DNA of 64,000 nucleotides. Origin: Stercorarius parasiticus. Its lineage: Eukaryota; Chordata; Aves; Charadriiformes; Stercorariidae. Shown one piece after another: positions 1-64,000 of the stretch (its first letter is position 1; each line of letters begins with the position of its first letter). The stretch is taken from positions 359,190-423,189 of the forward strand of contig VWZL01002517.1 of NCBI GenBank assembly GCA_013396915.1, written 5' to 3'. The notes under the pieces were generated by a model that saw nothing but the letters and a program-made list of their open reading frames with translations, had not been told where the DNA came from and did not search any database. The position numbers were made by a program, and so were the translations under genes.

Positions 1-1260
1 AGGTTGTTTTGTCATGTTGTCTTCATCCAGGGATTGCAAAAATCTAGATTCTGAAATACACAGAACAAAAAAAAAATAAATTACTGTCAAGGCAATACAG
101 ATAGACACCTTGTACAAAAGTCTTGGTAAAGTTGGTTTTTTTTCTTTTAATAACTCTGGGGTTTTGAGAGTCCAGGAGAACTGTGACAGCTGTTTTCCAG
201 CAAGGACGTGTACAGAGAACAAGGCTTCTGAAGCCTGCACACCAAATCCAGCACTGCCACAAATCTACAAAGCTCCACCAACATTAGCAGCAGTTTACAG
301 CAGCTGAGGACCCAGCTCAGGATCTGTGACCTCACGGTTATTTGTACTGGTTAATATAACTGATTTACAGCTAACGGTCACTGAGACCTGCATTATAATG
401 CAATGCCACAGACGCCTGTCAGTCTCAATGCCAGAAAAGCAGCCCACCTAGAAATGACACGATCTTGCATGAATATAGTGACGGTGGTATGTGCTACACT
501 TTGTGATACATAAATAAGTCCCCAGGCAGGACTTGGGTGCCTCTGGCACATCAGAAGAAGACACTTAAGCATGCACCTGACGTTCACGCGCCTCTGCTGA
601 TCACATCGTGGTGATATTGCACAGTGACACTGGCCATGCCTTGAGTCACGTAGCTCCTGAGGAGCTGGGTCCAAGCCCTGAACTGCACCCTCGCACCAAG
701 CAGAATGCATTCCCATGGAGCTTGACTGCGAAACACCAAGACAATTCACGAAATACAGATTCATAAAGCACAACCTAGTCTAATTCTGAACACAAAGTTA
801 CTAAGGCCCATAACTCAAATAATGAGCTACATTCTGCCCGTTTACCTAAAATGGAAGAAACCTGTTCTATTGCCACGGGGCTGGGCTTCCACCAGGCAGC
901 CTTGCACAGTAACACCGTCCGCAGATCCTGGGCTCTTGCCACCAAAGCGGGGTGCACATCTTCTCTTACAGGCATTTTCACTCAACTTCTTCCTCTAACC
1001 CACCGCCAGAACTCACTCAAACTGGGATGCGCCCAGCTTGCTGTCACCTGGGCTGCCTTCTCAGCCGAACGCTGGGCTACCCCACAGCACCTCCGACTCG
1101 GAGGAGACAAACCCCAGGGCGATTCTCAGCCCTAAAGCCTTTTGTGTCCTCTCATGATAACAAAATGAAGAGCGACCTCCTCAGCATTTTCTTAGTCAGC
1201 ACATGTTTAGTTTTAGAGAATTTGAGGTTAATTTATAAATGTTTCACAAAAACTCCCTAC
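1..1260 (-). other. TNNI3K intron 18 (partial)
   Basis: Starts (in gene orientation) with donor GTAGGGAG at 1260 and runs off the left edge. No further kinase exon, repeat family or RNA gene is visible. Confidence 0.8.
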
Positions 1261-56092
<54,832 letters not shown>

Positions 56093-56184
56093 TTGTCCAA
56101 TATATCTTCTTTGTTTCAGCAAAGTTCTTGCAGTAATATGATTCCTTGTTCAAGAGCAGTGACAGTCCTACTGAAAAATACTTT

Positions 56185-56190
56185 TGATAG
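56185..56190 (+). promoter_or_regulatory. GATA-like site upstream of TNNI3K
   Basis: TGATAG matches WGATAR and sits 7 bp from the MEF2-like box, between it and the ATG. It is the third heart-type motif within 43 bp. Short and frequent by chance, so low confidence by itself. Confidence 0.3.
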
Positions 56191-56197
56191 TCTCTGG

Positions 56198-56207
56198 CTA
56201 AAAATAA
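56198..56207 (-). promoter_or_regulatory. MEF2-like / TATA-like A+T box upstream of TNNI3K
   Basis: CTAAAAATAA on the plus strand (TTATTTTTAG in gene orientation) fits the MEF2 consensus YTAWWWWTAR exactly and lies 106 bp upstream of the ATG. It could also act as a degenerate TATA box, which would put transcription start near 56165-56175 and give a short 5' UTR of about 75-85 nt. Function is inferred from position only. Confidence 0.5.
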
Positions 56208-56220
56208 ACCCTGTGCCAAA

Positions 56221-56227
56221 TGGAATG
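56221..56227 (-). promoter_or_regulatory. M-CAT (TEAD) motif upstream of TNNI3K
   Basis: CATTCCA in gene orientation, a TEAD-type M-CAT element, lies 13 bp upstream of the MEF2-like box. M-CAT elements occur in many cardiac and skeletal promoters. One short motif is weak alone; the spacing to the MEF2-like and GATA-like sites is the argument. Confidence 0.4.
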
Positions 56228-58348
56228 TCATGCAACAATGACACGGAGCAAAACTGGCTGTGCTGTCAACTGTAAAAAAAATAATAAAGGCACCTAATCA
56301 GCTTGCTTAAAAATCTACTGTCTATTTCAACAGAAACATTTGCTTTCATCTGTTGAATACCTAAAACTGGTGGGAAGTGGGTAATTTGGCAGCTTGCTAC
56401 TGATTTTGTAGAGAAAAAGGAATTTTAGAAGCTGAATCCCAAGCACACTTTCAGGATCCCCGAGGAGTGCTGGGGGTCCCCAGTCTGGAGAGGCTGGAGA
56501 TGATCTCAACTGGTAACATTAAAATGAATCCTGACCCAGGGGATGGCTTTGGAGCATCTGGGCATTTTACTTAGGAAGCGCAAATTGTGTCACATCAGAG
56601 AGTACTGACTTTTTGCAGTTTGGTAATACTTGTACATGTTGTTATGTCGAGGAAGTCCCGCTGAATGAGACTGGGAAATGAGCTGGCTGCCAGGAGTCCA
56701 GAACGTGTACTCTGTGAGCAGACCCTCCGCGAGACGGGCCTCCTTGCACCAGCAGGCAGCGGCAGCTCGGCTGGGAACTGGCCATGGGACCGCCGGCGAA
56801 GGACGTGACCTGCAGGCAGCAGGGCTGGTCACCGCTTACAAAGAAGGGAGGGGACTCTCGAGGTCTTTTTGCTCCTGCTCTCGCTAGAATTTCTCCAGAA
56901 ATGAAGGAGGACACAATTTCAAGCTGAGCATGTACAAGACAGATGAGGACCAGGATCTACAGAGATACACAACTAAATCCAGTGCTGAATCGAATTTATC
57001 CTGTTTGTTAGTATTTTATCTTGGACCCTCTGTCACAGTAACTCAATAAACCCCCCATGATCTGGCTAGCTGGAAGGGTGAACTGCGCAAACTCTGTGTC
57101 TCTTGCAAACAAATCATGACAAAATTAATCTAGACTGTGTGCAGAGATGCATTCCTGTGAGACCCTGTGCTTAAGAACTGTGAAAGACTGGTTAATAGCA
57201 AAATAACATTGCTTTTCTCTCGTGCAACTGAATCTCCTCAGTAATCTGCTTAGCACAGATCTGCTCATCTATTGTCTACCCTTTTCATATCCATTTCCCC
57301 GTGTTCTCTATCAAATGGAACTACTTTGCATATATTGTCCCAGCCAGTTATGGGATTCATGCTGGTTTCTGTATGTGTCTCTTTTCCTCCTTTTATTGTT
57401 TTTTGATTTTTGTTTAATTTGTTTGGTGCATATATATGTGTGTATAAGTATATACACATATATATTTATATATTTTTATATACACATTTATATATTTAAA
57501 GCGTGTTGATTGACCTTGGCAGCTGTTCTAAGTTCTTAGTTTTCTCAGTTAAGGATTCAGGCAAGAAGATATGTTAATATAATACACATATATAAAATCT
57601 TCAACATGCTGCATCCCATTGTAAACAAACTTGCACTCCTGTGATAGTTCCTGACACAGCACGAGCTCATCCATTTATTTGCACTGATTTACACATAAAA
57701 CCAAGGATGTATTTCAGAAGACTTTGAGCTGCTTTGACAATATGCCCTGTGATATTCAACCAAATATTTGCAAAAAGGCAGCAGCGTCGTAACTGATCCT
57801 CCACATCTAGTTGCCAAGCAACGGGAAGAGCTGGAAATGCAGCTCAGAGGTGGGTATCTCCTCTCCCACTGCTTTTATTAGCTGAGCGATGTTTGTTTTT
57901 CTTCAAATATCTAAAATGCCGCCGTAGCTGTGCAGTCAAAGACAAGTGTTTAGCTGTCTCTCCCACCTGCCAGAGCGTTCTGGGGTAAAAAGGCCTGCCA
58001 GGACACGTTTGCTTCAGCACACACCTCCCTCGGCAGCCTGGACTACGTCAGGAGCTCAGCAATGGATGCATTTCATCTTTTTGTAGCAGTGGAGCTTTCT
58101 GAACATTTTCTGATCCATTCATGCAGGACAGCGTTAATCATATTAGGATTACTTTTCATTGTCAAATAAGATAGATCAGCCTTTTTCTTCATAGCCCATG
58201 CTTTTAGGAGCTGCTCTGAAAGAAGGGCCTGCAGCTGGCCCCCCCGGGGTCCTGGCTCAGAGACGGGGTGTCTCAGCGCTTGTGCAGGTATTTGCACTCC
58301 CGCAGCATTTAACAGCCTCTGCTGCAGATGTTGCTCACTCAGTTCTAT
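56228..58348. other. 5' flank of TNNI3K, proximal
   Basis: Mostly AT-rich intergenic DNA beyond the motif cluster. A GC-richer patch lies at 56680-56880 and a TA/TG microsatellite at 57429-57497. No exon is recognised. FPGT, expected upstream from vertebrate synteny, is not seen. Confidence 0.7.
57429..57497. repeat. (TA/TG)n-type AT-rich microsatellite
   Basis: ATATATATGTGTGTATAAGT followed by ATATACACATATATAT, then AT-rich DNA. The two halves are roughly inverted repeats and could form an imperfect cruciform. It lies about 1.3 kb upstream of the TNNI3K ATG. Confidence 0.85.
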
Positions 58349-58945
58349 CATAGAATCATAGAATCCTCTAGGTTGGAAGGGACCTTTCAGATCATCGAGT
58401 CCAACTGTTAGCCTAACACTGCCCAAACCCCCACTACCCCACGTCCCTCAGCACCACGTCTGCCCGGCTTTTAAACCCCTCCAGGGATGGTGACTCCACC
58501 ACTGCCCTGGGCAGCCTCTTCCAATGCTTCACAACCCTTTCCGGGAAGAAATTTCTCCCAATATCCATCCTAAACCTCCCCTGGCACAACTTGAGGCCGT
58601 TTCCTCTTGTCCCATGGCCTGTTCCTTGGGAGAAGAGCCCGACCCCCCCGGCTACCCCCTCCTTTCAGGGAGCTGTAGGGAGCGAGAAGGTCTCCCCTCA
58701 GCCCCCTTTTCTCCAGGCTGAACACCCCCAGCTCCCTCAGCCGCTCCTCACAAGGCTTGTGCTCCAGACCCCTCACCAGCTCCGTTGCCCTGCTCTGGAC
58801 ACGCTCCAGCCCCTCAGTGTCTTTCCTGGAGTGAGGGGCCCAAAACTGGACACAGCCCTCGAGGTGCGGCCTCGCCAGTGCCCAGTACAGGGGGACGGTC
58901 ACTGCCCCAGTCCTGCTGGCCACACTATTGCTGGTACAGGCCAAG
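58349..58945 (-). mobile_element. CR1 retrotransposon, longer copy with reverse-transcriptase C-terminal remnant
   Basis: Minus-oriented CR1 of about 600 bp. It begins at CATAGAATCATAGAATCC and runs through AAGGTCTCCCCTCAGCCCCC to a break near TGGTACAGGCC. The minus frame still encodes the C-terminal ORF2 peptide ([52 protein letters not shown]) without a stop, so the copy is fairly young. It is 5'-truncated and cannot move by itself. It lies 2.3 kb upstream of the TNNI3K ATG. Confidence 0.93.
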
Positions 58946-59586
58946 GAATCAGTTCTCAGGCGTCTGAGACTCGTCCTTCTCCTGTCCACCGTGCACATGT
59001 ACGCAGCACTGCATCCACACCTCCTGCGCCAGCTGCATGGCAGCAGAGCAGCAAGGAAGCTGCACCGGCACCCATCACCCAGAACGGCTGGACCTGCAGC
59101 AGTGCTGTGCCTCCCCCTCGCACCAGCCAGCCTCCCACCGCCTCCCCTCACCGCCTGGCAGCCCTCAGCGCTGCCTTGCTTACCCCAGCCAAGGTGGGGG
59201 ACTCGTCATGGCGGTGACTTAGCTGCTCCATGCATTTTAGGACTTCAGAAGGGCTTGGCTTCAGCCTGCTGTCGCTTTGGGGCTTGGATGCCCTGTACAA
59301 TCCAAACTGGAAGTTTGTCAGTTTAGGTAAGAATCACAGGGTGGCCTGGGCCTAGCTAGGATGGCCTAGCTCCTGGGCCCAGGGAGCCCACGTTTTCTGT
59401 CTGGTCTTGTCTGGTCTTGGTGCTGCAGCTCCCGCTGTCTCTGAGGGAAGCCCCGGGGCTGTTGTCTGGTGAGGGGCTGTGCCAGCCCCACACGACTGGG
59501 GCAGCGCCTCCGAACCGCTCCCTCTGCTGACGTGGCATGGCCTGCAGGGAGGAGAGGAGGGAAAAGGCCTTCAACAGCAGCTAAAG

Positions 59587-59932
59587 GGGAAGCGAGGCGA
59601 GGCGAGGCGAAGCAAGGAGCATAAAGGTGAGAAGAGCGGTGAGGTGAAGCGAGCTGAGGCGAGGCACAGAGCACTGAGGCGAGGAGCCGAAAGCTGAGGA
59701 GAGACGCCAAGAGCAGAGGCGAGACAGAGCAGCGAGGCGAGGAGTGGTGAGGCAAGGTGAGGTGAGGAGAGGCCTGGTGAGACGCAGGGAGGCGAGAAGA
59801 GGTGTGTTGAGATGGTGTGAGACAAGGTGCAGCACAAGGAAGAGAGGTGTGGTGAGGTGACCTGAGGCACAGTGGCAGGAGGAGAGGTGTGGTGACGGGA
59901 GGCGCGACATGGTGACAGGAGGAGAGGTGAGG
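59587..59932. repeat. Degenerate GGCGA/GAGGT purine-rich array
   Basis: About 345 bp of loosely repeated GAGGCGA, GGTGAGG and GGAGAGGTG motifs, nearly all purine on the plus strand apart from the C or T of each unit. The best-preserved part is at the left edge, with four tandem GGCGA-like units. Long minus-strand frames rich in Ser-Pro-Leu-Ala across it are by-products of the repeat. It lies 3.5 kb upstream of TNNI3K. Confidence 0.85.
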
Positions 59933-60443
59933 CTCCCATACTGTGGCTGTAACTGGAGGTGGAATCCAGCAGCTCTAAGGGCAGTTACAAGCTTAACGGA
60001 GAATCGGCAGTAAGGGGAGTGGTGGTAATGATGACTCACAGCAGGGAGTGAAATGTCAGGGAAAAAAATCTGGAATTGACAAAATGGGTTTTGTCCTGAA
60101 GAGCAAAACTTTTTTTCCATGCAGACCAAGCAAACTATGACAGCAACAGGATCAGGACAGACTCTAAAGCCCAAGAAATGTTCTGTTCACTTCCGCACAG
60201 CATTTTCATACAACAGCTTTATAAAGTAAGAACATTAGATTTCCATGATAAGACAGAGAAAATTATTTGCTTTAAAAGTAAATACCTTGCTTATTATTCG
60301 TATTCTAGTACCACCTACTTCATGAAAATATATTGAAAAGAAGTCACCAGTTTCTATACCATGTTTTTATTCACTCTTTGCAAACGTTTGTGTGGGTGAA
60401 GATTCATTGATATGGACGCTCAGGGAAGACCAGTGGAACCTAC

Positions 60444-60565
60444 CGCACAGGAGGATAATCCGGTCAGTCAGCGAAGTCAGGGCAACAGCTTTGTGCATCA
60501 TGAAAGCAACTTTCAGGTGAATTCTTGAAGCATTCATATCATAGGCAGTTGCAGAATAATTGAAA
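60444..60565 (-). other. Unassigned exon-like segment upstream of TNNI3K
   Basis: On the minus strand a good acceptor (TTTTATTTTCCCCTAG) and donor (GCG|GTAGGTTCC) enclose 122 bp with one open frame reading FNYSATAYDMNASRIHLKVA then FMMHKAVALTSLTDRIILLC. The frame ends in phase 1, which would join TNNI3K exon 2 in frame. The peptide matches nothing I recognise, including FPGT, the gene expected upstream. The plus strand is also open here (GRPVEPTAQEDNPVSQRSQG), so strand and coding status are uncertain. Confidence 0.2.
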
Positions 60566-62423
60566 CTAGGGGAAAATAAAAAGGCAAAAACTAATAATAA
60601 TTCCAGAGCCTGTTTGCAGACTGTTTGCAAACAGAGAAGGGAATAACTGCAGTCACTACGTTAGGCCAGTTCTAATTAACATCTATACAAGTAGCACTAA
60701 AATGTAAAGAGCAATGTTCTTCAGTGAGTAAAGTCTTCAGATGTAATGTTTACAGACTACTGAGCTATGCAATTTTTTTTTGATTAATTTTTTAGAAGTT
60801 TTATTGCAGTTTTATGTTTGGAATGTGCAGCTGTCATGTCCAATCTTACCAGAGAAACGTGAAAAATTCTTTTCCCTTTTCCGGTTTTAAATGCCCTTCA
60901 CAGGGAGGCTTTACAGGATTAAGTCTTCTGAAATGATCTTTATTTCAAATTAATTAGAATATATCCATATATATAATTTACTTCAAGAGGCTGGAAGCTG
61001 CTTGTATACATTTCAGTGTCATTCTGGTGACATTCAGATATATCACAGAAAATGAAAAGGGTGTTAAAAGAAAATGCATTTTTATGAAAATAAAGTACAA
61101 GGAACTCTGTAGCCCATATAAGGAAACAGGTGTTTCCAATGGCCTCTCTGTGGCAGTGGATTAAAAGAAGAATAGTATTGCTATTTTTGTTCTCACAATA
61201 CTACAGTGGCATTTGCACAGGGATTAGTTTTCCACATGTGCAGAGAGGATAAAATGAAGCTGTTGCATCAGAGATTTAGGAACGGGAAGAGGCTGGAACC
61301 GCTGAGCTCCAGAACAGACAAACTCCCTGTCCAAGTCAAGAACATTTCTATGCAGATTGTTGGGGCTTACTTTCTTCTGTCAGTTCCCCAAATCCTTCTG
61401 GCACAGATATATTTCAGCTGCTCATTTTTATTTCAGCTGCCTTCCCTTGTGTTCTTTTTTAAGTGCCCAATTTCTCAGATTTCAATTTCCTGCCTAAAAG
61501 GTTACTGAAATAATCCCCCTCTCTCAAATTTCATAGTGTAATATATACAGTATGACTAAATCTCTGTTCATTATAGCATGCTCTCAAAGCATTCAGGGAA
61601 ATCATTAAGATGATGTTCATTATGAGCCCTATTATTACACTACACAGCAAAACTAATTAAATAAAGAAAGCTGACATGAATAAAATCATTAAACACTCAT
61701 CTTGGCTTTATTTGGGACTGTACCAGGCTGAGTTGCATTTCAGGACAGACAGAGCCAGGCAAGATCTAGAGGCCCATATGAAAACTGCATCCATCTAGGA
61801 AACTCAATAAGCCTTAATCGAAATGAAACTCCAAATTCCAACAGCTGCCTCTTGCTCTTGGAAAGTCCTACCTGACTGTCATTTTCAGCGTTGCATCCTT
61901 TGTTACTCAGACTGGAGGAAAATCATGGGCCAGGATGCCACAATGGTCTTATTTTCAGGATCTGATGCCAGAAACCAGCAACCCCATGATTATTATTATC
62001 TTGCTGTTAAATTTTACTGTGTGGCCTTGCACATGTCTCTCAGTTTCCTTGGGATAAGTTTATCCCAGCTGGTTGCATGAGAAAATTGTTGCCATCTACC
62101 TTAACAGCAGACTGTGAAAAATAAAGATAAGCTAAAGCTTGTACAATGCAATACAAATAAAATACATACACATATTGTGTACATCAAACGTAGATTAGTA
62201 CTGTCAGGAAGCGTCCAGTCTGCAGTCTTTTTGATGTTAATAAGATTTGATCACACTATAACATAGCCCTTGTTGTAAGGACTGGAATTTGTTATAGCTA
62301 AAACACATGCATGCTTCATAAATAGCTGCAATATATACAGGAAAGAGTTATCTCATGCCTAGAGACATTATTTTACAGATGTGTCATCAAGGCTACATAG
62401 AAATACCCGCTTATGTGTTGTGC

Positions 62424-62438
62424 CCTCTCTCTCTCTCC
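62424..62438. repeat. (CT)n microsatellite
   Basis: Short run of CT dinucleotides in the far 5' flank. Confidence 0.8.
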
Positions 62439-62537
62439 TTGACGGAAGTATCACTGTGGTAACTCACAAATGAGGTTACATCCACTACAGACTAACTGCT
62501 CTTGCCACTGCTTCTGTGCTCAGCAGCCCCAGCGCTT

Positions 62538-62667
62538 GCTTTGCCGGCTGGTGCCCTGCTCTCCCGGTGCCCGGCACGGTGCAGCACACCAGCGGTGGAA
62601 GCGCTTTGCCGGCTGGTGCCCTGCTCTCCCGGTGCCCAGTGAGGAGCAGCACACCAGTGAGAGTTTG
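62538..62667. repeat. 65-bp tandem duplication (two copies)
   Basis: GCTTTGCCGGCTGGTGCCCT recurs at 62538 and 62603 and each copy continues through CTCTCCCGGTGCCC and GCAGCACACCAG. Two head-to-tail copies, diverged mainly in the second half, in the far 5' flank. Confidence 0.9.
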
Positions 62668-64000
62668 GCAGGCGTGCGCAGGGTTACAGCGCTCGCCGGC
62701 AAGATACATAACGAGAGCTCTGCAGCTCTTGTTCTGCTTCACTTCAGAGATTCCTGTCCCTGGCGGACTCTAGAAACCTTTACTCCATCAACATGCTCGC
62801 CAGGGGCAAAATCCTGGCCCCTGCTTAAATCAAAAGTAGAACTCCTAGTGACTTCAAGCAAATAGGGCATTCATTCCAGGTTTTCAGATTTTATTCTGAA
62901 GATGATGCAGGAAAAATCAACAAAACTAGCTACGTTCTGTAGCTACCTTTCAGCATTTAAAACTCACAAAAAAGCCTGCAGAAAAATATGCCTCGTATCT
63001 ACCAAATCCTTTCAACAGAATTCATCAAAGTGCAATGGATGTGTATTTTAATTTTTAAATTCCACCAGCCCTTAACAGATGGATGCCTGGATTGCCAATA
63101 CCATTTTCAATCTTCACACGCTAACATTCTCTATGGCATGGTCCATTTTCTCTGAATATTTCCATAAACTTTGTAATCTAGCACTTCACAATGATAATTT
63201 TATTGATAGTAAGAAAGACCACAAAGGATTATGGGTGCATTAGAAATTTAATGGGCTTCCTGTGGCTCAATGGACGTTAGTGGAAGCTTATATATAAAAA
63301 TGTCTATTCCTAAATGTGGAGTCCAAGAATGAATTTACAGAACCTGTGAGTGAACATGCACGCACGTAACCCTATATGATATTAAAAAACATTGGAAAGT
63401 AACTAATAGAGCTCTGTAAAATAAAATATAATTTTTAATGTTTTAGATAAAATATTACATTAAACTTGATTGTAGGTTAAAAATGAAAAATATTACAAAG
63501 CCAGATATTTCAATACCTGTGGAATAAATACCTGTCTCCAACACAGTATGTCAGAAAGACAGAATTTCTGTGTGACACTTACCGTTTCACAGAAACTCGG
63601 ACCATTCTGACACAGAGGCTAGGTTAAGGAATGACGGTAATGGATAACACATCCCAGAGGGTACTACATTCTGCAGAGATGTGAGTCCTTACTTACCCGT
63701 CCTGGCTGCAGCTAAGCCAGCACAGCTGAGCAGGCCAGGGCAGGGCAGGCAGGGCAGCAGCACGCCAGGGAAGAAAATCTGAGAGAAATACTCCAAGAAG
63801 CACCTCTTGCCTTTCCTTGTGCCGCTGGTGGACTGACAGAGCCTGGGGCAGCCTATTGACCCAGGTGCCAGGCAAGGCAGTCTGAGACTACCACCAGCAT
63901 TCCGCTCCTGCTATTATCTTTTTTTCCTTGGAAGAACACCGCTTCCAAGACCATAGCAGCTGCTGTTTGATCACGTCTATTCCAACAGCCGTTTAGTCAG

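Larger units (their letters stand above)
58946..64000. other. 5' flank of TNNI3K, distal
   Basis: A GC-rich block from the CR1 end to about 59580, the GGCGA array, the unassigned exon-like segment (60444-60565), then AT-rich DNA with the 65-bp tandem duplication. No large FPGT-like frame is present, so that gene, if conserved in order, starts beyond 64000. Confidence 0.7.

Noticed and set aside
1..1260. Search for the next kinase exon after DFG
   Set aside because: No sequence encoding the expected activation-loop peptide is visible on the minus strand.
58570..59151. Minus-strand 193-codon open frame
   Set aside because: Its C-terminal half is the CR1 ORF2 remnant; the N-terminal half is GC-rich flank, not a host gene.
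59366..60174. Long minus-strand Ser/Pro/Leu/Ala-rich open frames
   Set aside because: They are translations of the purine-rich degenerate array; no domain or splice structure.
58946..64000. Search for the FPGT gene expected upstream of TNNI3K
   Set aside because: No frame or peptide resembling FPGT was found on either strand; it is probably outside the window.

Overview
This window is vertebrate nuclear DNA, almost certainly from a bird. Three clear CR1 non-LTR retrotransposon copies and one possible decayed one are present. Two of the clear copies have the avian-type 3' end that reads CATAGAATCATAGAAT on the opposite strand; the third ends in ATTCCGTG octamers. Coding DNA is scattered as short exons with canonical GT/AG borders, and non-coding DNA is AT-rich. 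No bacterial, viral or plasmid gene organisation is present, and I see no RNA gene.

The window is dominated by one gene on the minus strand, TNNI3K (cardiac troponin I-interacting kinase). I could place 18 consecutive coding exons, from the ATG at 56092 down to the exon carrying the DFG motif at 1261-1313. They join in phase without a gap into 608 codons plus one base. The remaining kinase C-lobe and the Ser-rich tail lie beyond the left edge. Product order is: Src-like N-terminal MGxxxS motif, short coiled coil, about ten ankyrin repeats (residues about 66-410), a linker, then a tyrosine-kinase-like N-lobe and catalytic loop. Landmark residues fall at K490, T539, D588 and D606. K490, T539 and D588 match the human numbering as I remember it, so the bird protein seems to have no net length change through this region.

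Layout from right to left: 56093-64000 is 5' flank, with a possible GATA/MEF2/M-CAT muscle promoter cluster at 56185-56227, a CR1 copy at 58349-58945, a GGCGA-type degenerate array at 59587-59932, an unassigned exon-like segment at 60444-60565 and a 65-bp tandem duplication near 62.6 kb. The ankyrin exons occupy 49749 to 23846. The linker and kinase exons occupy 22604 to 20502. A 19-kb intron (1314-20501) follows, holding two CR1 copies, a CpG-rich island with a TATA-like box on the opposite strand and several tandem repeats. The last exon lies at 1261-1313.

I found no previously undescribed system. The observations most worth checking are the Src-like N-terminus of TNNI3K, a 139-bp direct duplication that brackets ankyrin exon 4, the intronic CpG island, and the unassigned exon-like segment upstream. 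Nearly all long open frames in the window are by-products of tandem repeats, CR1 or GC-rich DNA.
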